A stretch of 64,000 nucleotides of DNA from Leptolyngbya sp. O-77 (lineage in GTDB: Bacteria; Cyanobacteriota; Cyanobacteriia; Elainellales; Elainellaceae), in NCBI RefSeq assembly GCF_001548395.1, contig NZ_AP017367.1:5121001-5185000 (forward strand). Reading direction: 5' to 3'. The notes beneath the pieces were generated by a model. That model saw nothing but the letters and a program-made list of their open reading frames with translations, was not told the origin of the DNA and searched no databases. The position numbers and the translations under genes are program-made. Shown here in pieces: positions 36,881 through 47,122 of the stretch. Every line of letters begins with the position of its first letter. Positions within the stretch are counted from its first letter, which is position 1.

Positions 36881-38743
36881 CTAGCCGAGGGTAACCAATT
36901 TCAGGTTAGACAAAATTGACCAAGCGCTCAGTAGAATTAGCACCGTCACACCTACCGCAATGGTGAGCGCGTAGGACTGAGTTTTTCCAGTGTTGCCGTA
37001 TTTCAGCGTCTCGCCGCCAAAGATAGAGACAATGCCGACCAAGTTAACCAAGCCATCGACAATGTAGCGATCGCCCCAGTCCACCAAGCGCGACAAAATA
37101 TCCACGCTACCAACCACGCTAGAACGATAGAGTTTGGGGGTGTAAAAGTCGTAAGCCAGGAGGTCTTGCAGCGGCTTCCAGGGTAGGCGCACCGGCTTTT
37201 CAACGGGACCAAGGTAAACCACAGCGGCAATTACAATCCCTGCCAAGCTCGACCAAGTGAGCAACAGCGCCACGGTTTTGTCGATTTGCGCCCAGCTTGG
37301 CAGCAGGTTCAGGCTTTGTAGCACCAGCGGCAGATGCACGGTGAGAGAAGCCATGATGACCATTGGCAGAGTTACGGGCCAGAGATTTTCGGGCGATCGC
37401 TGCGCCATCTGCTTCGGCTGATTGCCAAAAATTAGGCAGAACCCGCGTACCAAGCTAAACGCTACCAAGTCGTTCACAACGAGCAGCAGCACCGCCACCG
37501 TAGGATAATCATCCCGCAGTCCATCCACCAGCTTGAGCAGCGCCCAAAACCCGCCCAGCGGCGGAACCGCGACCATTCCCAAAGCACCGACGGCGTAGGC
37601 CAATCCGGATATCGGGCGACGGCTCCATAGACCCCCAAGCTGCGTCACGTCCTGGGTAATGCTGTTCAACACGATCGAACCACAGCTCATGATCACGGAC
37701 GAAACAGCGATCGCATAGGTCAGCAGTAGCAGCAGTGCCGCCTGGGTTTGCCCTGCACCCACCGCCATAAACACAATGCCCATGTAAGCGCTAGCCAGAT
37801 AAGAAAGCACCCGCTTTACGTCAATCTGAGCGATAGAAATTAGAGATGCACCCAGGGCAGTGACGGCTCCAATAGCAATCACAGCAGTCGTGACAGTGGG
37901 CGATAGAGCCAGGACGGGCTGCAACTTAATCAACACCCAGGCTCCCGTCGCAACAACCACCGAATTTCGCAGCACTGTGCTGGGGAAGGGCCCTTCCATC
38001 GCCTCGTCCAGCCACAGGTGCAGGGGAAACTGGGCGCATTTGCCCATTGGCCCTGCCACCAGCGCCAGCCCAACTAGCGTCATCAGCTTGGGATTCACTT
38101 CGGCCGTCTGGGCCCAGGCTGCCAGCCCGTCAAAGTCCCAAGTGCCCGCCAGTGGATAAATCGCCAGCACGCCCATCAGCAAAAATAGGTCACCAATCCG
38201 CTTGGTCAGGAAAGCATCCCGCGCCCCCGTCACCACCAGCGATTGATTAAACCAGAAGCCAATCAGCAGGTAGGTTCCCAGCGTTAGGATCTCTAGAATC
38301 ATGTAGGAGAAAAACAGCGAGTCGCACAGCGCCAAGCCGCACATGCCGCCTTCAAACAGAGCCAGGAGCGCATAAAACCGCGCCCAGCCCCAATCCATCT
38401 CTAGGTAGCCGACGGCGTAGAGTTGGGCCAGGAAGTTAATTCCAGTAATCAGCAGAATTGCGCGCCTACCCGTCAGGGCGGAGACTTCCAGCGGCAGGGT
38501 CAGATTTAGCCCTGCAACGGACAACCAGGGGAATTGAAACTCGACGGCGGGTTTCTGCCAGATTGCTGGAAAGACTAGGAGTGCGTGTAAAAAGGCGATC
38601 GCCGTCATTAACAAATTCACATATCCCGCCGGACGCGGGCCGGTCAGGCGAGTAATTGAGGGAAACCAGAGCATAGACAGCGCCATGCCCATCAGCGGGT
38701 AGCAAGGAATGAGCCAGACGCTTTGAATAAGGAATTCAGCCAT
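36881..38743 (-). CDS. ndhF3: NADH dehydrogenase-like subunit NdhF3
   Basis: This 620-residue NdhF/NuoL-type subunit is the first gene of ndhF3-ndhD3-cupA-cupS. It has many helices, the Lys-containing block GPMGKCAQFPLHLWLDEAMEGP (the variant typical of NdhF3/F4), and a long C-terminal region ending in a last helix (LTIAVGVTVLILLSAWSILSN) after an amphipathic segment. It forms the distal proton channel of NDH-1MS. The promoter region lies at 38744-39070. Confidence 0.93.
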   Translation of the reverse strand: MAEFLIQSVWLIPCYPLMGMALSMLWFPSITRLTGPRPAGYVNLLMTAIAFLHALLVFPAIWQKPAVEFQFPWLSVAGLNLTLPLEVSALTGRRAILLITGINFLAQLYAVGYLEMDWGWARFYALLALFEGGMCGLALCDSLFFSYMILEILTLGTYLLIGFWFNQSLVVTGARDAFLTKRIGDLFLLMGVLAIYPLAGTWDFDGLAAWAQTAEVNPKLMTLVGLALVAGPMGKCAQFPLHLWLDEAMEGPFPSTVLRNSVVVATGAWVLIKLQPVLALSPTVTTAVIAIGAVTALGASLISIAQIDVKRVLSYLASAYMGIVFMAVGAGQTQAALLLLLTYAIAVSSVIMSCGSIVLNSITQDVTQLGGLWSRRPISGLAYAVGALGMVAVPPLGGFWALLKLVDGLRDDYPTVAVLLLVVNDLVAFSLVRGFCLIFGNQPKQMAQRSPENLWPVTLPMVIMASLTVHLPLVLQSLNLLPSWAQIDKTVALLLTWSSLAGIVIAAVVYLGPVEKPVRLPWKPLQDLLAYDFYTPKLYRSSVVGSVDILSRLVDWGDRYIVDGLVNLVGIVSIFGGETLKYGNTGKTQSYALTIAVGVTVLILLSAWSILSNLKLVTLG

Positions 38744-39075
38744 ATTCAGAGATTGGGGGTGAGGGATCGGGTCTGAAAGCGAAGTAGCTCAACGCCTCAA
38801 CCATCCAGACCTACTTCAAATCAGCTCTGTGATGCAGAACTGTACATCAGCGTCAGAGTGTAGGAGGTCGCGGTTGGAAGCTTGAGCGCGAAGACCTAAG
38901 TCTATGACGACCTAGATAGATATTGAAAAAAATCTATATCAGATGTTCTCTAGATTAGCTTAAAACCTAGAGCAAATCGAAACTGGATAGATTTTCTTCG
39001 ATATGGATCGCTTAATGCATCGAAGAAAGTCTGCTTATATCGCTTCTCCGTTTATTGTCCTACGATTCATTACAC
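38744..39075. promoter_or_regulatory. Upstream region of the NDH-1MS operon with an LysR-type dyad
   Basis: ATAGAT at 38916-38921 and ATCTAT at 38932-38937 form an inverted repeat separated by 10 bp (ATTGAAAAAA). Inducible ndhF3 operons are known to be controlled by the LysR regulator NdhR/CcmR, sometimes with CmpR. The dyad is a candidate operator about 175-195 bp before the ndhF3 start. Assignment to a particular regulator is inference. Confidence 0.45.
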
Positions 39076-39114
39076 AAAAAGCGGATGCCAGGAGAAGAGG
39101 CTCTAGGCATCCGC
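39076..39114 (-). terminator. Rho-independent terminator after the peptidyl-prolyl isomerase
   Basis: GCGGATGCC (39081-39089) pairs with GGCATCCGC (39106-39114). On the minus strand the stem is followed by TTTTT (39080-39076). Another T-run on the plus side makes it potentially bidirectional. Confidence 0.8.
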
Positions 39115-39184
39115 TTGGTTTTTGGAAAAACCCTCGCGCACCGGGCAAGGGGTCAATGAGGCTAAGGGATAGCCTAGGCTGAGA

Positions 39185-39614
39185 CTACGGCTCGATCTTA
39201 ACCGACAAAATCTTGTCACCGGGGCAAATCGCGTTCACCACGTCCATATCTTCCGTCTTGCCAAACACCGTGTGCTTGCCGTCTAGGTGGGGCTGGGGCG
39301 AATGGCAGATAAAGAACTGGCTGCCGCCTGTGTCTTTTCCAGCATGGGCCATCGACAGGGAGCCGGCCTGGTGCTTGTGGGGGTTGCCAGCGCGGTTTCG
39401 CACTTAATGGTGTAGCCGGGGACCGCCCGCGGCCGTCGCCGTTGGGGCAGCCACCTTGAATCACAAAGTCGGGGATGACGCGATGAAAGTTCAGCCCGTC
39501 ATAAAAGCCTTTGTTCGACAAATCCACAAAGTTTTTTACGGTGTTGGGCGCGTCCTGGTCAAACAGTTCCAGGGTAATCGTGCCCTTCTCGGTTTCCATA
39601 ATGGCGCGGGTCAT
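39185..39614 (-). CDS. ppiB: Cyclophilin-type peptidyl-prolyl cis-trans isomerase, frameshifted
   Basis: The protein starts at 39614 (MTRAIMETEKGTITLELFDQ) and reads NFHRVIPDFVIQGGCPNGDGRG, the cyclophilin core, in one frame. It then continues in another frame with ETAGNPHKHQAGSLSMAHAG, GGSQFFICHSPQPHLDGKHTVFGKT and DKILSVKIEP. The slip is explained by two extra bases in short G and C runs at about 39418-39428. With those removed, a complete cytosolic isomerase of about 142 residues results. A sequencing artefact is likely. Confidence 0.88.
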
Positions 39615-39699
39615 GGGGTCTCCTGAGATTGCAAACGAGCATCTAATGAAAAATGCCTGGGAATGCATATTCGGATGAAGAATATGCCGTCTTAGTGTA

Positions 39700-42185
39700 T
39701 CAACTAGGGCGATCGCTCAGATCAACGCCCAGAAATCGATCGAAAAAGCGCGATCGCCAGATAAAGCGCAGCAGCAGGCACCATTCCACCGCCACTAGCC
39801 CGATGTAGAGATAGCCGGGAAGGCTCAGCGGCGACAGTTCAAAGAATTCTCGCAGCGGCGGCAGGGCGACAATTAGCAGGTAAATCCCCAGCAGGGCGAT
39901 CGCCATCAGGGTATATCGCCAGTCGCCGCTGTAGGGTTCGCCGCCGACCCAGGCGCGGGTGGGGGGTTTGAGAAACGGCAATAGGCACAGTTGCCCCAGG
40001 ATTAGAATCGTCACCAGGGCACTGCGGGGCAGGGGAATAATCGACCTGGCGGAGTTCCCTGAAACGGCGGCAAATCCAGCACAGCGCTGACCAGGAAAAA
40101 CAGGTACACCAGCAGCGACACCAGCGTCAGGCTGAGGGTGGCAGGCACAACAAAATGCAGCATCGAGCGCACCAGTCCGCCGCGTGGCGTGGGCGCAGGC
40201 TTGGCCCAGACAGGGATAAAGATTGTCGGCAGCCCCACGCCGATCAGCGTTACCACTGCGCTTTGCTTGTTTTCGAGGGGGAAACTGTCGGTGACGATGG
40301 CCGTAGCAAAGATCAGCAGCGTAACGCAAAACACGCGCACCAGGAATAGCTTCATCACGTCCTGGATGCCGCTGCGAATCCGCTGTCCCTCCAGAAACGC
40401 ATGGGGCAGTGCGGCAAAAGAGTCCCGCAGCAGCACGATGTCGGCGACCCCGCGCGTGGCCTTGCTGCCGCTTTCCATAGCGATCGCCAGATGGGCCTGC
40501 TTCAGCGCCAGCACGTCGTTTACGCCATCGCCGATCATCGCAACGTAGCGACCCGACCTTCTCAGCGCCCTCACCAGAGCGGCCTTTTGGTCGGGCGTGA
40601 TGCGTCCAAAAATGGTGTGCGTCTGAGCAGCCTGGTCAAACTGGGCAGCATCGAGGCCGGCCAATTCTGTGCCGGAAATGAGCGAGATTTGGTCGCTCAG
40701 TCCTGCCTGCTTAGCCAAGGCGGCGACGGTCTGGGGGTTGTCGCCAGAGATAATTTTCACCTCGATCCCCGCCTGCCGGAAGCCCTTGAGCGTTTCGTAG
40801 GCCTCTGGTCGCAACTGGTCGCTAAAGCAGAGTAATCCCAGCGGCGTGAGGTCGGGCGGCATCTGGGGGACGGCGGCGGTTTCCTTGAGCGCTGCCCAGT
40901 TGGCACTCCAGGCCAGCAGCACCACCCGCAGTCCTTCTTCTGTCATGCGCCGTATCCGGCTGACCCAGTTGGCGGGCAGGGGCGCGACTTTCAGGAGAAT
41001 TTCGGGCGCACCCAGCACGTAGGTTCCGGGACGCGGGCCGTCGTCAAAGGCGATCGCACTCCATTTTCGCGCCGAGGAAAAGGGCACTTCGGCAATGGGC
41101 GATCGCACGGAACCAGGACAAACAGCGGCGATCGCCTCGCTGGTGCGGTTCGTAGCGCTGAGGTTGGCGGCAAAGTCGCCCAAGTGCGATCGCAGTTCTT
41201 CCTCTGGAATATCAATGGGATAGATCGCTTCCAGCGTCAAGTGATTGGTCGTCAGCGTCCCTGTTTTGTCCAGACACAGCACCTCCACATGGCTCAGCGA
41301 CTCCACTGCATTCGCCTGCTGAATCAACACCTGCTGACCCAGCATCCGCACTGCTCCCAGCCCGTAGGCCAGCGTGATGGCCAGCAGCAGCCCTGCGGGA
41401 ACTAGCCCTGCCACCACGGCCGCCCGCTGCGCCACGTCGTTGAGCGAATAAGACTGGCTGAGAAAGCTAATGCTGATCAAAATCCACAAAAAGCAGGCAA
41501 TCAGCACGAACACGCGAATCACGACATTAATTTCACGCTGGAGCGGGGTCAGGATATTGCGAAACGCCCGCGCCCCCGCCATTAGCTGATAGGCAAAGGT
41601 GTCCTTGCCAACTTTCTGCGCCTCGTAGCAGGCTGTCCCGCTGACGCAAAAGCTGCCGGAATAGACCCGTTCGCCCGCAGTTTTAGGAACGAGTTCTGAT
41701 TCACCCGTCAGCAGCGACTCGTCTAGCTCTGCACGGCCGTCGCCCAAAATCACCCCATCCACCACCACCTGATCGCCCCGGCCGCAGCAACAGCACGTCT
41801 CCCCAGCACGATTTCACTGGGGTCAATTTCGCGCTCCTGTCCGGCGCGGATCACGGTCGCTTTGGGGTCGGCTGAGGAGGGCGATCTGATCCAGCTTCCG
41901 TTTCGCCCAAATTTCCTGGTAGATGTTGATCAACACGCCGCCGAAGATAACGACTACGACCCAGAAATCCGTCACCTGGCCGCCGCAGCAAAAACATCAC
42001 CAGGCTGAGCAAAAAGAAAACACTGTTGATAAACGTAAACAGATTTTCGCGAAGAATCTGCCCGTAGGAGCGGGTGGATTGGAGGGTGACGTTATTGCCT
42101 TGTCCTGCTGCGCGTCGTGCGATCGCCTCGTCCTCGGGTTAGCCCATGCAGCGCAAATGCTTGAGGAACACCCCGCTTCACTCAT
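39700..42185 (-). pseudogene. Cation-transporting P-type ATPase, multiple frameshifts
   Basis: A long central frame (40011-41768) carries LDESLLTGESELV, the phosphorylation site CLDKTGTLTTNH, the KGFRQAGIEVKIISGDNPQT hinge and AMIGDGVNDVLALK. The C-terminal helices continue in a second frame down to 39700. The N-terminus, from ATG 42185, is split over at least three frames (NLFTFINSVFFLLSLVMFLL is readable). Slips lie in short homopolymers near 40045, 41796, 41810, 41955 and 42130-42160. Corrected, it would be an HAD-type cation pump of about 825 residues, ion unknown. It is either a pseudogene or an intact gene with sequencing errors. Confidence 0.75.
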
Positions 42186-42211
42186 ATGTGTGCATCAAGT
42201 CCGTATGACGG

Positions 42212-43672
42212 CTAGTGTAGCAAGTTAGGGGTTGGGGGGTTATGGATGACGCATTGGCATCGGCTGAGGTTGTGGAGGAAGAGGCTGAGTCTGGGACGGG
42301 CGATCGCTCGATGCGAATCTGGTGCAATCGGGGGGCCGGCCGCCGAGGTTACCGTCAGGTGCAAATCGCCGTAGCGGAGGCTGTCGCCCTGCACGGGGAT
42401 TTTTTGCAATTGGTGAATCAAAAAGCCACCTAGCGTTTGGTAGTCGTCTAGAATCGGCAGATCGAGGTCGAGTGCTTCGTTCACCTCTTCGAGGGTCATC
42501 TGCGCCTGCACCAGCGTCGTTCGTTCATCCAACTGCTGGATCATCGGCTCCTCTTCGGGAGTGTCTGGCTCGTCAGGATAGCCAATAATCTCTGAGGCCA
42601 GATCCTTCAGCGTCACCAGTCCAGCTGTGCCGCCAAACTCATCGACGACCATGACCAGGGCCTGGCGCGATCGCTGCATCAGTTGCAATAGCTCACTGAG
42701 TTCCAGGTTTTCGGGTACAAACTGGGCCGGGCGCACCCACGGCGTAATCGGGCTTTCGAGCGTGATTTGTCCCTGCACCAGCGGAGCCGCCAACTCTTTG
42801 AAATAGATAATGCCCAGGATGTCATCCAGCGAGTCGCCAATCACGGGATAGCGAGAGTGCCCCGTTTCCGCCACGGCATTCAGCAAGTCTTGAAAAGAGG
42901 CATCCTGGGGCAGCGCCGTGATGCTGATGCGGGGCACCATGACCGCCTGCACAGACACTTCGGCAAACTCCAGCGCGTTGCTGAGGAGTTCCGCTCTTCT
43001 TCTCCAGTCCGCTGTTTCGCTGAGGTTTGGATGATGAGCTGCAATTCTTCGGGCGTGACGCGATTGTACCAGCCCTGGTTGCTGTCGCGGATGCCAATCA
43101 GCCGCAGCAGCCAGTGGGTAGACTGGTTCAGCACCCAGATAAAGGGGTTAAAAAAAGCGGGGCGATCGCCAGACTCGGCGGGCCCCAGAAAATCGAGACA
43201 GTTGCTCTGGATAGAGCAGCGCCAGTGCCTTAGGACAGAGTTCCCCCAGCACAATTTGCAAATAGGCAATCAGCAAAAAGGATGCCAGAATGCCCACAGA
43301 GTGAGAAATCGCCAGTTGCCCCGTCGCGCCCAGCGGCAAGCGGCTGAGTCCGGCTTGCAGCAGCACGGCTACCGTTTTTTCCCCAATCCAACCCAGCGCC
43401 AAACTGGATAAGGTAATGCCCAACTGGGCAGTAGACAGCAGCTTTTCTAGACTGCGCTGCAAATCCTGCACGGTTCTAGCCTGCACATCACCCGCCATGA
43501 CCAACTGGCTGATGCGCGACTGCCGCACGGACACGATGGAAAATTCTGCTGCCACAAAAAATGCATTGATGGCAATCAGCGACAGAACCGCCAGAAGTCT
43601 TAACATCACGCCAGAGGTCGTGAGGGGCTGGGCAGCGCTGAGCGCAACAACCAAAGCAGCAAGGGGAATCAT
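42212..43672 (-). pseudogene. CNNM/CorC (HlyC)-family transporter-like protein, frameshifted
   Basis: The N-terminal DUF21 membrane domain (MLRLLAVLSLIAINAFFVAAEF, QLGITLSSLALGWIGE) reads in one frame to about 43190. RVTPEELQLIIQTS reads in the next to about 43000. The CBS pair (VMVPRISITALP, RYPVIGDSLDDILGIIYFK, VVDEFGGTAGLVTLKDL) and CorC_HlyC start (DLDLPILDDYQTLGGFLI) read in a third. Each junction is one base in a T, G or C run. The C-terminus after about 42335 is shifted again, so the real stop may be near 42178 and overlap the ATPase start. The family is implicated in Mg2+ or divalent-ion efflux. Confidence 0.75.
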
Positions 43673-43709
43673 CCGCGACTATCAGGAAAACAGGGACAAG
43701 ACCAAAGAC

Positions 43710-44060
43710 TCATCCAAGCCACCACCCGGCTCGATTGACAGGGTTGATCGTGTCCTCCTTGGCTCCAGCGTTGCTGACTCGTCCCAGTCCTTCTGTGCTG
43801 GAGCGAGCAGGCTGACTGTTGTTGATTCGATTTTTTACATCCTCGATGATTTTAGATTCGGGAATGATGATGATCTCGTCGCGGCTGCCCTGTTCTCCGG
43901 CGGCTTCGCTGCCCAGCGAGGTCGGCCGCACATCGGGCTGGGTCACGCCGCGCAGCGCCTCACGCCCCAGCGCATAGCCCCAAATGCCGCTTGCCACCCC
44001 CGCTGCGGCCATGAGCGCCAGCAAGATTAACGTAAGTGCGACGGTAGAATTAAGTTTCAT
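43710..44060 (-). CDS. Small single-helix membrane protein of unknown function
   Basis: I start at the ATG at 44060 (MKLNSTVALTLILLALMAAA), giving 116 residues; the longer frame adds 74 residues without coding character. One N-terminal membrane helix is followed by GIWGYALGREALRGVTQPD and a charged tail with DEIIIIPESKIIEDVKNRIN. I recognise no family. It is 37 bp upstream of the CorC-like gene on the same strand. Confidence 0.6.
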   Translation of the reverse strand: MKLNSTVALTLILLALMAAAGVASGIWGYALGREALRGVTQPDVRPTSLGSEAAGEQGSRDEIIIIPESKIIEDVKNRINNSQPARSSTEGLGRVSNAGAKEDTINPVNRAGWWLG

Positions 44061-44365
44061 AGAGGCTTTTAATTCTGTAGTAAAAGCTTTAAGGAATTGC
44101 GGAACTGACGCGATGCGAGGCAAGTGGGGGCCAACTAGCTTTGAGATACGAGCTTGAGACGTGAGCTTGAGAGGAGATTCTATTAAGAAAGCAAGCGCTT
44201 CCAAAAATACAGGCACTTCAGAACGCACGCTTTCAGAATCAAGAATATCAACAGCCTGGAAAATCGGCACTGGAAAATTCAAGCATGTGTTGACTTGAAA
44301 TCCCCCACTCCGACATTACAATGGACTAGCAAAGGCATGGTACTCCGTGCGGGCGATTTGCCTAA

Positions 44366-44438
44366 CCAGGGTTGGCCGAGCGGATTAGGCAGCGAACTCA
44401 TAATTCGCCTCAGGCAGGTTCGACCCCTGCACCCTGGA
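44366..44438 (+). tRNA. trnI(CAU): tRNA with CAU anticodon, probably tRNA-Ile2 (lysidine-modified)
   Basis: A 73-nt cloverleaf: acceptor CCAGGGT/ACCCTGG, D-arm GCC...GGC, anticodon stem GCGAA/TTCGC with loop CTCATAA, T-arm GCAGG/CCTGC with loop TTCGACC. CCA is not encoded. The loop context ACTCATAATT and a G-G-C-x-GA D-arm resemble plastid trnI-CAU rather than elongator or initiator tRNA-Met, so I assign Ile2; tilS modification would decide. Confidence 0.85.
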
Positions 44439-44473
44439 TTTTCTGGGTTTTCAAGATCATCCTAACCTACAAC

Positions 44474-45103
44474 ATGACCCTCCAAAGTTCTAGTCCACAC
44501 CCTCCTGTTGCTGTGGCCACCTGCGACCTGCCTACGCTGCGCCAGTCGGTGCTGGATTTATTTTGCGAGGCGGCGTACAAGGAAGGCGAGTTTACCCTGT
44601 CCTCTGGGCAGACGAGCCGCTACTACATCAATGGCAAGCTGGTGACGCTGCATCCGTGGGGTGGGTTGGCCTGTGGACGGCTGCTGCTGGCCCAGGTTCC
44701 GGCGGCGGCGGTGGCGGTGGCGGGGCTGACGCTGGGGGCCGATCCGCTGGTGACGGCGACGAGCGTGGTGGGGGCCTATGAGGGGCGATCGCTCGCCGCG
44801 CTGATCGTCCGCAAAGAGGCGAAGGGCCACGGCACCCAGGCTTATATTGAAGGGCCGGTTTTGCCGTCGGGTAGCCCGGTAGTGGTGCTAGAAGACGTGG
44901 TGACCACAGGACAATCGGCGCTCAAAGCGGTCGATCGTCTGCGCGATGCCGGGTATGCGGTGAACCATATTATTTCCCTAGTCGATCGCCATCAGGGCGC
45001 AGCAGACTTGTATTACCAAGAGGGGCTGGGCTTTCAGGCGATTTTTTCGATTACCGAGATCCAGTCTCGCTGGGCAGCGCTGCAACGAGCGGGTGAGGGA
45101 TAA
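44474..45103 (+). CDS. pyrE: Orotate phosphoribosyltransferase
   Basis: PyrE makes OMP from orotate and PRPP in pyrimidine synthesis. I start at ATG 44474, because the longer frame overlaps the tRNA. The 209-residue protein shows GEFTLSSGQTSRYYINGKLV, GLTLGADPLVTATSV, IVRKEAKGHGTQ, and the PRPP motif VVVLEDVVTTGQSAL. It begins 35 bp after the tRNA and ends 5 bp before the alcohol dehydrogenase gene, so these probably share a transcript. Confidence 0.95.
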   Translation: MTLQSSSPHPPVAVATCDLPTLRQSVLDLFCEAAYKEGEFTLSSGQTSRYYINGKLVTLHPWGGLACGRLLLAQVPAAAVAVAGLTLGADPLVTATSVVGAYEGRSLAALIVRKEAKGHGTQAYIEGPVLPSGSPVVVLEDVVTTGQSALKAVDRLRDAGYAVNHIISLVDRHQGAADLYYQEGLGFQAIFSITEIQSRWAALQRAGEG

Positions 45104-45108
45104 AGAAA

Positions 45109-46250
45109 ATGCTGGCAGCCGTCCTCTATGGTCAGGAAGACCTGCGCCTGGAGCAGCAAGCCCCACCCGCGCCGGGGCCAGGAGAGGTGCTGCTGCGGGT
45201 GACGGCGGCAACGACCTGCGGCACGGATCTCAAGGTGTGGCGGCGGGGTGGCCATGCCAAGATGCTGAGGCCGCCGACTCGCTTTGGGCACGAGGGCGCT
45301 GGGCATATCGCGGCGCTGGGCGACGGGGTGACGGGCTGGCGGGTGGGCGATCGCGTCGTGGCAAACAACTCTGCGCCCTGCATGGGCTGCTTTTTTTGCC
45401 AAAAGCAGGAATATTCGCTCTGCACTAATCTGGTGTTTAACAACGGCACGTTTGCAGAGTTTTTGACCATTCCCGCGCCCATTGTGCAGCACAATCTCTT
45501 GCCAATTCCTGAAGGCATGTCCGATGCGATCGCCGCGATGACAGAACCCCTGGCTTGCGTGCTGCACGGGCTGTCCCGCTCGAATATCCAGCCGGGCGAT
45601 CGCGTCGTAATCCTGGGCGACGGGGCGATTGGGCTGATGTTTGTGGCAGCGCTGTCGCTGGGCTATGGCGTTGGGGGGGAGAGGGGGGAGAGGCGGAAAG
45701 AACGAAAAACGAAGAACGAAAAACGGAACCTCTTCGTTCTTCGTTCTTCTCTCTTCCCTCACGCCAACACGCCAACACTCCTTGCGAAATCTTCCTCTTC
45801 GGCGGTAGCCCCACACGGCTCCAGGTCGGCGAGGCGTTTGGGGCATCGCAGGGGTTCAACCATCGCCTGGTGGCGGATGTGCCTGGGCTGGTGAAGTTGC
45901 TGACAGAGGGCTGGGGCGCGGATGTGGTCATCGAAGCGACGGGAGTGCCCAGCGTGTGGGAACAGGCGATCGCCTGTGTGCGCCCAGGGGGAACCGTGAA
46001 TCTGTTTGGCGGCTGCCCACGGGACACCACGATTACCGTCAGCACTGAGCAACTGCACTACAGCGAACTGACGCTGAAGGGAGTCTTTCACAGCACGCCG
46101 CGCCACGTTCGCGATGCGCTGGCGATGCTGGCGGCGGGCGATCGCCCCTTTGAAAAGCTGATCAGCGACGAGCGGCCGCTGAAGGACTTGCAACAGACTT
46201 TTTACGATATGCGCGATCGCACTGTGATCAAAGTCGCTATGCGCCCCTAA
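45109..46250 (+). pseudogene. Zinc-dependent alcohol dehydrogenase, broken by a 113-bp insertion
   Basis: The N-terminal GroES-like domain is intact: TTCGTDLKVW and GHEGAGHI provide catalytic zinc ligands, and CMGCFFCQKQEYSLC is the structural-zinc loop. The Rossmann motif VVILGDGAIGLMF follows. At 45673 the frame enters a low-complexity insertion and stops at 45894. The remainder (EIFLFGGSPTRLQVGEAFGA, WGADVVIEATGVPSVWEQAI, to the stop at 46250) reads in another frame. Removing 45673-45785 restores GYGVEIFLFGG and one protein of about 340 residues. The insertion is not a multiple of three. Confidence 0.85.
45673..45785. mobile_element. Inverted-repeat mini-insertion in adh
   Basis: A 113-bp segment with G-rich, then GAAAGAACGAAAAACGAAG-type units mirrored by CTTCGTTCTTCGTTCTTCTC, then a CACGCCAA tandem. 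No coding capacity. A GAAGAACGAAGAAGG-like tract also occurs near 16948-16996. Boundaries are inferred from the restored protein alignment. Confidence 0.7.
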
Positions 46251-46745
46251 CGCCTGGGAAATCGCGTGAAAATGCGGACGGATCTCTCCTTCACCCGGCA
46301 TACCCTAATGCTTAGAGAGCGGAACCAGGAACCTCAGGGATGAGGAGCGGGAGGCGACTCTATCGATTCTCGATTTTGGATTTGCGATTTTGGGTTGCTC
46401 GTCAAGCGTCTGCAAGGCTTCCAGCAATCTCATTCGTAACTCCGCTTAAGAGAACTGATGTTACGCCACTTCAGCCTGATCCAGGCTAAATCCAAAATCC
46501 AAAACCCAAAATTCCAAACCCCCTCCGGAACATAGCCCTACAGGACTGAAGCATCAATTAGAACTAGCCTGTCTGACCTGCGAAACTTCACCCACTTGTA
46601 CCAGGTATAAACCTCCCCCTCAGCGCTACACTTAGCAATGAGATTCACCAGAGCTAGCTTTCAATTCGCTTCACTCTGTCTAGGAACTTAACTGACCTCA
46701 ACCGAGACGGCTTTATTCATCCCCCCGTCTCCAGGAGATAAGCCA
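46251..46745. other. Intergenic region with AAAATCC heptamers
   Basis: This 495-bp stretch has AAAATCC/AAAACCC heptamer runs near 46487-46512 and a TCTCGATTTTGGATTT stretch near 46368 that is their reverse complement. The ribosome-binding site CCAGGAGAT lies at 46731-46739 for the next gene. Confidence 0.5.
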
Positions 46746-46982
46746 ATGAGCGATTTTGTTCTCGATGCACCCGCCGCAAACCGCAACACCTATTTTGTGG
46801 CGTACTACGGCAGTCAATATCAAAAGCAGACTGCGGTTCTCCATGTTCAGCACAACTTTGATGATTCGATTCAAAAGCTGCACCTGCTGATTCGCAAGCG
46901 AATTAACGAGGTTCTCGGAGAAGAGACCCCCGCTTGCTATCACATCCTGGCGCTGGCAGCTCCCGAAACGATTCCTGTTTAA
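46746..46982 (+). CDS. Small conserved-looking protein of unknown function
   Basis: A 78-residue cytoplasmic protein preceded by AGGAGA at good spacing. It has mixed alpha/beta character: NTYFVAYYGSQYQKQTAVLH, then SIQKLHLLIRKRINEVLG. No domain recognised. A hairpin terminator lies 250 bp downstream. Confidence 0.7.
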   Translation: MSDFVLDAPAANRNTYFVAYYGSQYQKQTAVLHVQHNFDDSIQKLHLLIRKRINEVLGEETPACYHILALAAPETIPV

Positions 46983-47087
46983 TGCTTCTGTCTAATTTAG
47001 TTGCTAATTTAGTTGTCTAATTTAGAAGGCTCATCCAGAAGCGGCTGACCATGAGCGGTGTGGAGTTCGTCCATCATCGTTGGATAC

Positions 47088-47119
47088 AGATCAAGCAATA
47101 AAAAGATCAAGCAATAAAA
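47088..47119. repeat. 16-bp perfect tandem duplication
   Basis: AGATCAAGCAATAAAA occurs twice in a row immediately before the MITE-like element at 47123. Confidence 0.85.
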
Positions 47120-47122
47120 AGA

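Noticed and set aside
44372..44473. Longer pyrE start
   Set aside because: The extension overlaps the tRNA gene; ATG 44474 gives the usual N-terminus.
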